Shown here: one piece after another, positions 34,967 through 43,462 of the stretch
Layout: each line of letters opens with the position of its first letter
How positions within the stretch are numbered: position 1 is the stretch's first letter
NCBI RefSeq assembly: GCF_018326305.1
Contig: NZ_AP023415.1
Location: forward strand, 1,054,001-1,118,000
Origin: Vescimonas fastidiosa
Lineage (GTDB): Bacteria > Bacillota > Clostridia > Oscillospirales > Oscillospiraceae
DNA: 64,000 nt
Direction of reading: 5' to 3'
The notes under the pieces: generated by a model
The model's input: the letters and a program-made list of their open reading frames with translations, nothing else
What the model was told of the DNA's origin: nothing
The model's database searches: none
Position numbers and translations under genes: made by a program

Positions 34967-36007
34967 TCATTCGTCGATCTTCCCCCTGGCGCTCAGCACA
35001 TCGTCGGGAAGGATCTGCATCAGGTCATCCCTTGTAACATTTTCCATTTTCGCCAGGCGGTTATTCTGGGCCACCAGGATATGCTCAAAGAGATTGCGCA
35101 CGCCTCGGGCGTTGCCGAAGGAGTCGTCGGCGCTCTCCTCGGCGATGAAATCCCGGACCAGCTCCTCGGTGCCCTGGGCCAGCACATAGCAGCCCTTCTT
35201 GCACTGCATCTTGAAGATGGCCACCATCTGCTCCGGGGTATAGTCCTCAAACATGAGGAAGCGGTTGAACCGGGACTCCAGGCCGGGGTTGGAGTGGATG
35301 AAGCGGTCCATCAGCTCCGTGTAGCCCGCCACGATGACCACCAGATCGTCCCGGTGGTCCTCCATAGCCTTTAGGATCGTATCGATGGCCTCCTGGCCGA
35401 AGTCGTTTTCGCTCTTGCCGTTGAGAGCGTAGGCCTCGTCGATAAACAGCACGCCGCCCATGGCCTTTTCGATGACCTTTTGGGTCTTTAGGGCCGTCTG
35501 GCCCACATAGCCGGCCACCAAACCGCTCCGGTCCACCTCCACCAGCTGGCCCTTAGAGAGAATGTCCAGGCTGTGATAGATGCGGGACATGATACGGGCC
35601 ACGGTGGTCTTGCCGGTGCCGGGGTTGCCGGAGAACACCATGTGCAAAGACATATCCGTAGTGGGTAGGTCATGCTCCCGGCGCAGCTTGTAGACCTGGA
35701 CCATGTTGATGAGGCTGCGCACCTCGGTCTTAATGGCGTCCATGCCCACATAGCTGTCCAGCTCCGCCAGCAGATCCTCGATCTTCTCCTTGGGGGGAAT
35801 TTCTTCCTTTTCCTCGGGCTTAGCCGCCTGGGTTTGGGGGGCGGCCTTTTCCGGTTTTTCGGTTTTTTCGGTTTTTTGCGGCCGGGCCGTCCTGTTCTCC
35901 ATCAGGGGAGTGCCCCAAAAATCCGTGTCCATGCTGCGGAGGTTCCGCTCGGTCATGGAGCGGATCAGGTCCATTTGCTGCAAAATGATCTCGTCTTTTC
36001 TATCCAT
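34967..36007 (-). CDS. SpoVK/CbbX-type AAA+ ATPase
   Basis: This 346-residue protein has an N-terminal low-complexity linker rich in Lys/Glu/Pro/Thr (40-75) and one AAA+ domain of the CbbX/CfxQ/SpoVK type: Walker A GNPGTGKT (127-134), GYVGQTALKT pore-loop region (166-175), Walker B VLFIDEAY (186-193), and the arginine-finger region LESRFNRFL. Relatives are SpoVK in spore formation and CbbX, the rubisco activase; neither context is present here, so the client is unknown. Confidence 0.88.
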   Translation of the reverse strand: MDRKDEIILQQMDLIRSMTERNLRSMDTDFWGTPLMENRTARPQKTEKTEKPEKAAPQTQAAKPEEKEEIPPKEKIEDLLAELDSYVGMDAIKTEVRSLINMVQVYKLRREHDLPTTDMSLHMVFSGNPGTGKTTVARIMSRIYHSLDILSKGQLVEVDRSGLVAGYVGQTALKTQKVIEKAMGGVLFIDEAYALNGKSENDFGQEAIDTILKAMEDHRDDLVVIVAGYTELMDRFIHSNPGLESRFNRFLMFEDYTPEQMVAIFKMQCKKGCYVLAQGTEELVRDFIAEESADDSFGNARGVRNLFEHILVAQNNRLAKMENVTRDDLMQILPDDVLSARGKIDE

Positions 36008-36033
36008 ATCACACGCTCCTCACCAGTTAAAAT

Positions 36034-36071
36034 TTGTCATTACGAAGCCTCTTCGCTCCCTCGGAATGACA
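36034..36071. repeat. GTCATTACGAAG palindrome
   Basis: GTCATT at the start and AATGAC at the end bracket an inner CGAAGC/TTCGCT pair. It is a variant of the intergenic palindromes and separates the AAA+ gene from the Gx-transporter gene. Confidence 0.6.
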
Positions 36072-36076
36072 GGGAT

Positions 36077-36589
36077 TTACCGATTAAAATGTATATTTTT
36101 CATAGCCTGGAACAGAAGGCTTGCCACAAAGCCCGTCAGCGTCCCCGTAAGCAGGGATACCCCCAGCAGCACCGGCAGATACCCCAGCACCGCCGTGCCG
36201 CCCAAAACGATCATGGCCGCGCCGATCTGGCCTATATTATGGGCCGCCGCTCCGGCAATGGACACGCCGTAAACAGACAGACCCCGCACCCGGCGCAGAG
36301 CGATCATCACAAGCATAGCCCCTATGCCGCCCATAAGGGAAAACAGCAGTGCCGAGGCATTCCCGGCAAACAGAGAGCCCAGCAGGCATCGGGCCACTAA
36401 GATAACCAGCGCCGGGACAGCCCCCAGCTGATACAGGGCGAACACCGTGACGATATTGGCAAGGCCCAGCTTCACCCCCGGCAGAGGCACCAGGAGGGAA
36501 ACGGGAAAGAGGTTTTCCAGGGTACTCAGGCCCAGGGCCAAAGCCGTTAAAACGGCGCAGAGGGCCAGATTTTTCGTTGTAAGCTTCAT
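36077..36589 (-). CDS. Gx transporter family membrane protein
   Basis: This 170-residue hydrophobic protein has five or six helices, beginning LALCAVLTALALGLSTLENLFP and containing PGVKLGLANIV and SLMGGIGAMLVM. It matches the family annotated as Gx transporter or heptaprenyl diphosphate synthase component I. It is often next to NusG_II and ApbE genes, as here, and its substrate is uncertain. The ATG at 36589 is chosen (GGAG just upstream); a longer frame has no binding site. Confidence 0.8.
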   Translation of the reverse strand: MKLTTKNLALCAVLTALALGLSTLENLFPVSLLVPLPGVKLGLANIVTVFALYQLGAVPALVILVARCLLGSLFAGNASALLFSLMGGIGAMLVMIALRRVRGLSVYGVSIAGAAAHNIGQIGAAMIVLGGTAVLGYLPVLLGVSLLTGTLTGFVASLLFQAMKNIHFNR

Positions 36590-36600
36590 CTCTCCGCCCC

Positions 36601-37002
36601 CTATCCCAGCACCACATCCGGCGAGGGGGCCTTCCCCTCCAGGGTGACGATGACCTGCTCCGGCAGGCACACAATACTCTGGCCCGCCCGGGTAATACGC
36701 CCGGTGTGCAGGCAATCCTGTCCGGGGCAGTCGCTGTCCGTTACGGCGGCACCGGTTCTGTCTAAGGTGACGGTCAGATGATAGGCGCCGTCTATGGAGA
36801 CGGTTTTTTCCTCCGCCAGGGAGGAAAGCTCCACCCGGGCCACCACCTGGCCCCGGTGCTTGACGGTGGCGGTGAGTGCGCCGCTATTTTCTCCGCCGTA
36901 GGCAAGCCATGCCGCCGCCACACCCAGCAGCAGCACCGCCAGGACCACCAGGGCATCCAGCGGCTTCGGTTTCAGTTCAGGCTGGGACCTCTTGGAAGTC
37001 AT
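36601..37002 (-). CDS. NusG domain II-containing exported protein
   Basis: This 133-residue protein has one N-terminal membrane helix (about 18-38) and a single NusG_II beta domain outside (VELSSLAEEKTVSIDG, TDSDCPGQDCLHTG, IVCLPEQVIVTLEG). The CPGQDC and CLP cysteines are conserved in the family and may bind metal or a cofactor. Its function is unknown. The start overlaps the end of apbE by 26 bases, with AGGGGG 7 bases upstream. Confidence 0.85.
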   Translation of the reverse strand: MTSKRSQPELKPKPLDALVVLAVLLLGVAAAWLAYGGENSGALTATVKHRGQVVARVELSSLAEEKTVSIDGAYHLTVTLDRTGAAVTDSDCPGQDCLHTGRITRAGQSIVCLPEQVIVTLEGKAPSPDVVLG

Positions 37003-37993
37003 AGTCTGCCCCCTTTTGGGAAATATGGTCGGCCAGGCCGGGGGTGTAAAGCACCCGCCCGTCCGCCGTGATGAGAACCAGGTCAAAGGCCCCGCCGCTC
37101 TGCCGCCAAAAGTCGCAGGCGGCCTGCTCCCCCATGACATAGAGGGCCGTGGAGTAGGCGTCGGCCATAGTCCCGTTTTGCCCGATGACCGTTACCGAAA
37201 GCAGGTCCGTTTGGGCGGGATAGCCGGTACGGGGGTCCAAAATATGCTGATAAACGGTGCCGTCCGCATCGGTAAAATACCGCTGGTAGCCTCCGGAGGT
37301 GACGGCAAACACATCCGTCAGGTCTAAGGTCATGGCATAGGCGTCGGTTTTTTTCGGGTCCTGCACCGCCACGCTCCAGGCTGTGCCGTCGGGCTTTTGG
37401 CCGCAGACATAGACATTGCCACCCAAAGAAACGGCGGCCCCGGTGACGGCATACTGCTTTAGCACCTGTGCCACCCGGTCGCTGGCGTAGCCCTTGGCGA
37501 TGCCGCCCAGGTCCACGGCGCAGCCGGCGTCTAAGGTGACGGTCTGCCCGTCCAGGTGGACACGGTCGCTCCCCACCAGGGGAAGCAGGGCATCGATTTC
37601 GCTCCGGGACGGGACCCGGGGGCTGTCTGTGGTGATGCCCCAGAGGGAGACCAAGGGGGCCACGGTCATATCGAAAAGGCCGCCGGTTGCCGCGCTGTAA
37701 TCCATAGCATTTTTCAGCAAATTCGCCGTTTCCTCGCTGACTGCGGCGCTGCCGTTTTCGTTTAACTTATAAATGTAGCTGGTAGAGACCGTTCGGGAAA
37801 GCTCCTGCTCCAGGCGGTTTATCTCCCGGGCGGCAGCGGCCAAAGCCTCCTGGCCGTCCTCGCCGTAAGCCACCAGGCTCATGTAGGTGTCCATGGCGAA
37901 AATGTCCTGCCGGGCGGGCTCCTCCGTCTTGCCGCAGGCGGTGAGGCCGCAAAGCAGCAGCGCCGCCAGGGCCGCGCACATCCATCTTTTCAC
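36977..37993 (-). CDS. apbE: FAD:protein FMN transferase, lipoprotein
   Basis: This 338-residue enzyme covalently attaches FMN to a Thr/Ser of flavoproteins such as RnfG/RnfD or extracellular electron transfer proteins. A signal peptide ends in lipobox LTAC with Cys20, so it acts outside the membrane. Family signatures are FDMTVAPLVSLWG, VDLGGIAKGYASDRV, SLGGNVYVCG and TADAYSTALYVMG in the form TMADAYSTALYVMG. Neighbouring NusG_II and Gx-transporter genes suggest a membrane redox role. It overlaps recR by 4 bases. Confidence 0.94.
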   Translation of the reverse strand: MKRWMCAALAALLLCGLTACGKTEEPARQDIFAMDTYMSLVAYGEDGQEALAAAAREINRLEQELSRTVSTSYIYKLNENGSAAVSEETANLLKNAMDYSAATGGLFDMTVAPLVSLWGITTDSPRVPSRSEIDALLPLVGSDRVHLDGQTVTLDAGCAVDLGGIAKGYASDRVAQVLKQYAVTGAAVSLGGNVYVCGQKPDGTAWSVAVQDPKKTDAYAMTLDLTDVFAVTSGGYQRYFTDADGTVYQHILDPRTGYPAQTDLLSVTVIGQNGTMADAYSTALYVMGEQAACDFWRQSGGAFDLVLITADGRVLYTPGLADHISQKGADYDFQEVPA

Positions 37994-38589
37994 AGCTCCC
38001 GCCGCCCTTCCAGGGCCCGCATCAGCGTGGCATCGTCGGCAAACTCCAGATGTCCGCCCACGGGGATGCCGTAGGCCAGGCGGGTGACCTTGACGCCGAA
38101 GGTCTTTAAAAGGCGGGAGAGGTACATGGCCGTGGCCTCGCCCTCGGTGTCGGGGTTGGTGGCCATGATGACCTCTCGAATCCCCCCGGCGGCTACCCGC
38201 TCCACCAGAGACTTGATCTGCAAATCGTCGGGCCCCACATGATTCATGGGAGAGAGAACGCCGTGGAGCACATGATAGCGGCCATTATATTCCCGGCCGC
38301 GCTCGATGGCCAGCACATCCCGGGGGTCGGCCACCACGCAGATGGTGCTCTCGTCCCGCTTGGCAGAGGCGCACACAGAGCAGAGGCCCCCGGCGGTGAG
38401 GTTCTGGCACACGGGACAGAGGGTGACGCTCTTTTTGGCGTCTACAATGGCATCGGCAAAGGTCTGGGCCTCCTCCATAGGCAGGCTCAGGACGAAAAAG
38501 GCCAGGCGCTGGGCGGACTTGCGGCCCACGCCCGGGAGCTTGGCAAACTGCTCCGTCAGCTTTTCCAGGGGTGCGGGAAAGAATTCCAT
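37990..38589 (-). CDS. recR: Recombination mediator RecR
   Basis: This 199-residue protein acts with RecO/RecF to load RecA on gapped DNA. It has an N-terminal helix-hairpin-helix (LPGVGRKSAQRL, 18-29), a four-Cys zinc site (Cys58, 61, 70, 73), and a Toprim domain (CVVADPRDVLAIE, VIMATNPDTEGEATAMY). The usual dnaX/YbaB neighbours are missing; instead it lies between rpe and apbE with very tight spacing. Confidence 0.96.
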   Translation of the reverse strand: MEFFPAPLEKLTEQFAKLPGVGRKSAQRLAFFVLSLPMEEAQTFADAIVDAKKSVTLCPVCQNLTAGGLCSVCASAKRDESTICVVADPRDVLAIERGREYNGRYHVLHGVLSPMNHVGPDDLQIKSLVERVAAGGIREVIMATNPDTEGEATAMYLSRLLKTFGVKVTRLAYGIPVGGHLEFADDATLMRALEGRREL

Positions 38590-38593
38590 AAGC

Positions 38594-39238
38594 TCAACCT
38601 CTCAGGGCCCGGATGCGGGCGGGAATATCCTCAGCCTTATAGACCGAGGAGCCGGCCACCAGCACATTGGCGCCGGAGGCGATGCAGAGCTTGCAGGTGT
38701 CGGGGTCCACGCCGCCGTCCACCTCCAGCTCGCAGAGAGGATTCATGGCGTCGATATAGGTGCGAATCTGCCGGACCTTGGGCATCATGTCGGCCATGAA
38801 TTTCTGGCCGCCGAAGCCCGGCTCCACGGTCATGACCAAAATCAGCTCCACCTCATTGATAAACGGCAGCACCGCGGAGGCAGGGGTCTTGGGCTTTACC
38901 ACTACCCCGGCCTTTTTCCCCTTGGCGTGAATTTTTTTCAGGGCCAGGTGGATATTTTCCTCCGTGTCCGCCTCCACATGGCAGGTGACGATGTCGCCCC
39001 CGGCATCGCAGAACTGCTCCACATACCGCTCCGGGCGGTCGATCATCAGGTGGACATCCAGCGGCAGCGCCGTCACCGGGCGGATGGACTTCACCACCGG
39101 GATGCCGATGGAGATATTGGGGACGAACAGGCCGTCCATCACATCCACATGGACATAGTCGGCGGAGTCGATGCGCTGAATGTCGCGGCCGAGGTTGGCA
39201 AAGTCGGCGGACAGAATGGAGGGGGCAATTTTAATCAT
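38594..39238 (-). CDS. rpe: Ribulose-phosphate 3-epimerase
   Basis: This 214-residue TIM-barrel enzyme interconverts ribulose 5-phosphate and xylulose 5-phosphate in the pentose phosphate pathway. APSILSADFANL (5-16), HVDVMDGLFVPN, LDVHLMI, MTVEPGFGGQKF and EVDGGVDP are the family's metal and phosphate binding segments. The ATG at 39238 with AAAGGA upstream is the true start; a longer frame reaching 39631 passes through repeats. It leads a tightly packed operon with recR, apbE, NusG_II and Gx transporter. Confidence 0.96.
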   Translation of the reverse strand: MIKIAPSILSADFANLGRDIQRIDSADYVHVDVMDGLFVPNISIGIPVVKSIRPVTALPLDVHLMIDRPERYVEQFCDAGGDIVTCHVEADTEENIHLALKKIHAKGKKAGVVVKPKTPASAVLPFINEVELILVMTVEPGFGGQKFMADMMPKVRQIRTYIDAMNPLCELEVDGGVDPDTCKLCIASGANVLVAGSSVYKAEDIPARIRALRG

Positions 39239-39439
39239 GGCAGAGGGTCCTTTCTTAGGTGGGTTTGGCACCGGGCCGGAGCGGGGCGCATAAGATGGAG
39301 CAAGCGGTGCGGGGCGAACAGAAGGGCCGGCTTCCCGCCTGCGCAGTGCGCCCGTCCCACCGGCTCTCGCCCGCCGCTTTTCAGATAGGGGGTCGGCGGC
39401 CCAGCCGCCGGCCCCCGGTGGGCATACTTTAACGCGTAC

Positions 39440-39468
39440 ATTATACCGCAGCAGGAAACATATTGCAA
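39440..39468 (-). promoter_or_regulatory. Promoter of the rpe-recR-apbE operon
   Basis: On the minus strand TTGCAA (39463-39468), a 17-base spacer and a perfect TATAAT (39440-39445). The leader of about 195 bases contains a very stable hairpin (39388-39415, GGCGGC/GCCGCC core), with no recognised riboswitch. Confidence 0.7.
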
Positions 39469-39510
39469 TGGAGAAAATGCAAACCCTCTGCCGATGGGCG
39501 GAGGGTTTGC

Positions 39511-39596
39511 GGCTGTCGAAGATTTCTTCGAAATTTTCCGGCAAAAGGATCGCAGTCTGCAGGCGGCAAAACTCTGCGAGGCTTTGTGAAACGCCG
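39511..39596 (-). repeat. Four-hairpin intergenic repeat, copy 6 (internally deleted variant)
   Basis: On the minus strand GCCTCGCAGAGTTTTGCCGCC is joined (in outline) directly to TGCAGACTGC and CCTTTTGCCGG, so hairpins 2 and 3 are deleted. Hairpin 4 is kept but with different sequence: GGAAAATTTC/GAAATCTTC in place of GGAAAAACCC/GGGTTTTTC. Similar hairpins lie on both sides (39481-39508 and 39597-39624, both built on CCCTC and CCGCC). The rest of 39239-39650 is the rpe leader and promoter. Confidence 0.78.
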
Positions 39597-39650
39597 ACCC
39601 CCTCCGCCCACCGGCGGAGAGGGTCCGGCATATCAAATCAAAATACCCAA

Positions 39651-40886
39651 TCAAAGAGCGAAGTTGCCGTTTACGAAGATGGGCACTTCCCGGCCATCCC
39701 GGGTCGTACCTACGATGGAGAGGTCGGCGGTGCCCACCATGAAGTCCACATGGGTGACGGAATCATTGAGGCCGTGGGCCTTCAGCTGCTCTTTATCCAT
39801 GTCGCGGCCTCCCTCAATGCAGGGGTAGGCCTCGCCGAAGGCGATGTGGCAGGCGGCGTTTTCATCAAAGAGGGTGTTGTAAAACAGCAGCTTTTGGTTG
39901 GAGATGGGGCTATCGTAGGGGACCAGGGCCACCTCCCCAAAGTAGGAGGCCCCCTCGTCCACGGAGATGGCCGCCTCCAGCACCTTCTGCCCCTGCTCGG
40001 CGGAGACAGAGACGATCTTCCCCTCCTCCACGGTCATGCGGAAGCCGCTTATGATGTTGCCGTCGTGGACCAGGGGCACAGACGCCACCACCACGCCGTT
40101 GGCCCCAGTGCGCAGGGGCGCGGTGAACAGCTCCTCCGTGGGCATATTGGCAACAAAGGGCTGGCCGGCGCAGGTGCAGTCGTCCCCGGCCTCCCAGATG
40201 TGGTCCCGGGGCAGCTCCACGGTCAGGTCGGTACCCAGGGAATTGGTATAGTGCAGGGTCTTCAGGTGCAGGGTGTTGAGCTTTTCCTTGCGCCGGGAAA
40301 GATTTTCCAAATGCTCCTGCCAGCGGCGGACGCTTTGCCCGTCGCCGGTGATACGGACGGCCTTGAAAATCGCCTCCCACAGGCTCTCCATGGCCTGCTC
40401 CTCGCTCAGGTCCGGGAACACCCGCTTCGCCCAGGAGGGAATGGGGATGGAGGCGATACACCAGGGGAAGCCGCTGCTCATTTGCAGGCGGTAAAAATCC
40501 TTCAGAGCCTTGCCGCTCTCCCGGAGGGAGCGCACACGGCGGTCCGGGTCCACGCCCTTGAGATGCTCCGGGTCCTCGGCGTCAATGGCCAGATAAGCGG
40601 CGCCCTGATTGGCATAGTCGTTAAAGAAATGCTGCCGCCACAGGGGCACCTCGTCAAAAACGGCGTCATCGGCCCGGAGGAATTTTTCCCGGGCCAGGTA
40701 ATCGTCGTGCCAGTTCATCACTACCTCCCGGCAGCCTGCATCGTAGGCCGCCGTGGCGCACAGGCGGGCAAAAAAGGCGCACTCCACTGGGCTGGAGATG
40801 ACCAGGGTCTGGCCCTTCTCCACATGGAGGCCCACCTGAATGAGGAGCTTGGCATATTCTTGCAGTTTTTCCTGCATAGGGTCCAT
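39651..40886 (-). CDS. M29-family metal-dependent aminopeptidase
   Basis: This 411-residue cytoplasmic enzyme resembles AmpS/PepS/aminopeptidase T. The N-terminal half contains EKGQTLVISSPVE and the C-terminal half carries metal ligands in ANMPTEELFTAP, GEVALVPYDSPIS, LFYNTLFDENAACHIAFG and HVDFMVGT. It removes N-terminal amino acids from peptides. The ATG at 40886 is favoured over a GTG three codons earlier because AAGGAA then has proper spacing. It is the third gene of the yihY-trkA-peptidase unit. Confidence 0.93.
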   Translation of the reverse strand: MDPMQEKLQEYAKLLIQVGLHVEKGQTLVISSPVECAFFARLCATAAYDAGCREVVMNWHDDYLAREKFLRADDAVFDEVPLWRQHFFNDYANQGAAYLAIDAEDPEHLKGVDPDRRVRSLRESGKALKDFYRLQMSSGFPWCIASIPIPSWAKRVFPDLSEEQAMESLWEAIFKAVRITGDGQSVRRWQEHLENLSRRKEKLNTLHLKTLHYTNSLGTDLTVELPRDHIWEAGDDCTCAGQPFVANMPTEELFTAPLRTGANGVVVASVPLVHDGNIISGFRMTVEEGKIVSVSAEQGQKVLEAAISVDEGASYFGEVALVPYDSPISNQKLLFYNTLFDENAACHIAFGEAYPCIEGGRDMDKEQLKAHGLNDSVTHVDFMVGTADLSIVGTTRDGREVPIFVNGNFAL

Positions 40887-40900
40887 TGCGAACACTTCCT

Positions 40901-42259
40901 TTATTTCAAAATATCCATCAAGTCGTCGGCGGCCATGGACTTGGTCACCACCACCACATGATCGCCCTCGCGGATGCAGGTATTACCGTCGGGAATGACG
41001 ATCTCCTTATCCCGGGCGATGGCCCCCACCAGGACGCCGTTTTTAAGGGGCAGGTCCTTCATGGGCTTATCCAAAAGCTCCCGGCACTCGGGGCCGGCGG
41101 TGAACTCCAAGGCCTCCACCTGGCCGCCCATCATCTTATACAGGCTCTCCACGACGCTGCCCTCGGAATTGGCCAGGGCCCGGACATAACGGGTGATCTG
41201 GTTGGCCACCAGGTCCTTGGGGCTGATGATGCTGCCGATGCGGGTATCCTGGACCAGGTCCATATAGTTGGGCCGGGTCATCTTGGCCAGGACCTTCCCC
41301 ACCCCCGCCCGCTGGGCACTGAGGGCCATGAGCAGGTTCTCCTCGTCCCGGTCGGTGAGAGAGACAAAGGCATCCGCCGCAAACACGCCCTCCTCCCGCA
41401 GCAGGTCATTGTCGGTGCCGTCGCCCTCGATAATGAGGGTATCGGGCAGCTCCGCAGAGAGAATCAGGCACTTTTGATGGTTCATCTCCACGATCTGAGA
41501 CTTGATGCCGCGCTTTTTCAGCTCCCAGGCCAGGTACATGGCCGTGCGGCTGCCGCCCAGAATGGACACAGCCTTGACCTTGGGCTGTGAATGGCCCAGG
41601 CTATGGAGCATGTGCTGCAGCTGGCCCTTGGCGCCGATCATATAGAGCTTATCCCCGATTTGGGGGACAAAGGCGCCGTTGGGAATGACCATTTCCCCTT
41701 CATGGACCGCCACGCAGAACAAAACCTTGGCCAAAGTATGGCTGCTGAACTCACTGAGGGAGCGGCCTGCCACATGGGTCTGCGCCGTTACATCAAAGCC
41801 GATCATATCAATGCGGCCCTGGGCAAAGGGCTCCACGGAGAAGGCCGAGGGGGTGGAAACGATTCGGGCGATCTCCTGGGCGGCGGCCAGGTCGGGGTTT
41901 ATGACCATGTCCAGGCCGATCTCCTTTTTCAGCATATCGGCATCCCGGCGGTACTCGGTGCTGCGGACTCGGGCGATGGTGTGGCCCGCCCCCAGCTTTT
42001 TGGCAATGAAGCAGCAGAGGAGATTCGTCTCATCCAGATTGGTCACGGCGATGACCAGGTCCGCCGACTGGGCTCCGGCCTCCTTCAGGACGCTGATGGA
42101 GGAGCCGTTTCCCTGGATGCACATGACATCCAGGGCGTTCTCCGCCCTGTGCAGCGCCGTGGGGCTGCTGTCTACCATGGTAATATCGTGGTGCTCTCCG
42201 GCCAGCTGGCTGGCAATGGCATAGCCCACTTTACCGTTTCCCACAATGATGATTTTCAT
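40901..42259 (-). CDS. trkA: Trk potassium uptake regulatory protein TrkA
   Basis: This 452-residue cytoplasmic protein has two tandem RCK units, each with an NAD-binding Rossmann part (VGNGKVG at 6-12; SILGGSRTAMYLA near 232) and a TrkA_C ligand domain. It gates a TrkH/TrkG-type potassium channel. No trkH lies in this window, so the channel partner must be elsewhere. It overlaps yihY by 4 bases (ATGA). Confidence 0.94.
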   Translation of the reverse strand: MKIIIVGNGKVGYAIASQLAGEHHDITMVDSSPTALHRAENALDVMCIQGNGSSISVLKEAGAQSADLVIAVTNLDETNLLCCFIAKKLGAGHTIARVRSTEYRRDADMLKKEIGLDMVINPDLAAAQEIARIVSTPSAFSVEPFAQGRIDMIGFDVTAQTHVAGRSLSEFSSHTLAKVLFCVAVHEGEMVIPNGAFVPQIGDKLYMIGAKGQLQHMLHSLGHSQPKVKAVSILGGSRTAMYLAWELKKRGIKSQIVEMNHQKCLILSAELPDTLIIEGDGTDNDLLREEGVFAADAFVSLTDRDEENLLMALSAQRAGVGKVLAKMTRPNYMDLVQDTRIGSIISPKDLVANQITRYVRALANSEGSVVESLYKMMGGQVEALEFTAGPECRELLDKPMKDLPLKNGVLVGAIARDKEIVIPDGNTCIREGDHVVVVTKSMAADDLMDILK

Positions 42260-43137
42260 TCTGTCTGTTCCTCCTCTTTTGGCAAGGGGACGCTTTTCGC
42301 GCTCCGATAAGCAAGGCGCGCACCGTTATACTCCGCGCCCATAATAAGCACCTGGCCGGTCATATACAGCCACAAAAGCACCACCACGATGGTAGCAATG
42401 GAGCCATACAGCTCCGAATAGTGGGCCACCTGCTCCACATAGTAGGAAAAGGCCAGGCTCAGGGCCAGCCAGGCGGCCATGCTCAAAAGTACACCGGGCA
42501 CCACCTCCCACAGCGGACAGCGGCGGCCCTGGGCCACCATGTTCATCGGCACCAGCACCAGCAGCATCACAACGCCCAAAAGCACGAAACGAAGGCTGCC
42601 CCAGAGGTCGATGAAGCTATCGGACAGGCGGACGAACTTGGCGGCAAAGGCCAGGGCCCGGTGGCCCACCGTGGTGAGGACGATGCTGGCGGCGATGGTG
42701 ACGATGAGCCAGAGGGTGAAGAAAAAGTTGCGCAGGGTGCCGCCGATCATACTGGCGGGCTGGGAGACCCCGTAGGCCTTGCGCACGGAGTGCATCAGGC
42801 AACTGGTGGCCCGCATGGGAAACCAAACGGAGAAAATCAGGCTGAACACCAAAAGCTGCCGGCTGGGGCTGGTGGACACATACTCCAGGTAGCTGCGCAT
42901 GATGCCCGCCACCTGCTCGGGCAGAATGTGGCTGACGGTGGACATAAGCTCCTCAATATCTAAATTCATTAGGCCCACCAGGGTGCTGATGAAGATGAGC
43001 AGGGGAAAGATGGCAAAGAGCAGATAGTAGGTCAGGGCAGCGCCGTCCCGGGCTACATCGTGGCCGTAATAGCGGTCGAACAGATCCTTGACCAGGGTAA
43101 AGGGCTTCAGGTGCTTTCCCGTTTTTTTCTGACCCAT
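42256..43137 (-). CDS. YihY/BrkB-family membrane protein
   Basis: This 293-residue protein has about six transmembrane segments and family patterns DGAALTYYLLFAIFPLLIF, SLIFSVWFPMRATSCLMHSVRKAYG in outline and YGSIATIVVVLLWLYMTGQ. It was once misassigned as ribonuclease BN; transport function is suspected but unproven. The ATG at 43137 follows GGAGG by 8 bases. The upstream region carries a short repeat derivative that duplicated a TATAAT-containing sequence. Confidence 0.88.
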   Translation of the reverse strand: MGQKKTGKHLKPFTLVKDLFDRYYGHDVARDGAALTYYLLFAIFPLLIFISTLVGLMNLDIEELMSTVSHILPEQVAGIMRSYLEYVSTSPSRQLLVFSLIFSVWFPMRATSCLMHSVRKAYGVSQPASMIGGTLRNFFFTLWLIVTIAASIVLTTVGHRALAFAAKFVRLSDSFIDLWGSLRFVLLGVVMLLVLVPMNMVAQGRRCPLWEVVPGVLLSMAAWLALSLAFSYYVEQVAHYSELYGSIATIVVVLLWLYMTGQVLIMGAEYNGARLAYRSAKSVPLPKEEEQTE

Positions 43138-43186
43138 AGCGGCTCCCTCCTTCCCTTGCTCCCGGCTGCATGGCTGTATGACATAG

Positions 43187-43278
43187 TAATGTATATTATA
43201 GTGACTGTCGAAAAACCCTCCGGGTTTTTCCGACAAAGGGTTTGCAGTCTGCTGCGCGCTGAATAATGTATATTATAG
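43187..43278 (-). repeat. Four-hairpin repeat, copy 7: minimal derivative with 15-bp target duplication
   Basis: A 62-base core (43202-43263) keeps both ends of the element, CAGCG at the start and CGACAGTC at the end, but the interior from hairpin 1 to hairpin 3 is deleted so that CAGCG joins CGCAGCAGACTGC; hairpin 4 is intact. It is bracketed by perfect direct repeats TAATGTATATTATAG at 43187-43201 and 43264-43278, a clear target-site duplication. The duplicated sequence contains TATAAT on the minus strand and lies upstream of yihY. Confidence 0.85.
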
Positions 43279-43317
43279 CATAGTGCATTCCTAAAATAAA
43301 CCCCCCTAATTTTTGGG

Positions 43318-43346
43318 GTGAATTTCTCCGAGAGGAACAAATTCAC
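43318..43346. promoter_or_regulatory. Operator-like palindrome upstream of the Xre gene
   Basis: A 29-base palindrome with GTGAATTT and AAATTCAC arms and core CTCCGAGAGG lies 48 bases upstream of the -35 box of the Xre-type regulator gene. A related AATTTCTC...AGAGGA sequence lies upstream of the cstA operon (60410-60435), so the two may share a regulator. Confidence 0.5.
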
Positions 43347-43393
43347 TGTCAGATTATATAAAAATTTTTTTCATTTTTGGAAAACTTTTCCTA

Positions 43394-43422
43394 TTGGCAT
43401 TTTGTAATTTCTATGGTAAAAT
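43394..43422 (+). promoter_or_regulatory. Promoter of the Xre/IrrE cassette
   Basis: TTGGCA (43394-43399), a 17-base spacer and TAAAAT (43417-43422), about 40 bases before the regulator start. Confidence 0.65.
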
Positions 43423-43462
43423 AAACAAAATCCAATTCTGCATAGAAAAAGAGGGTCTTATT

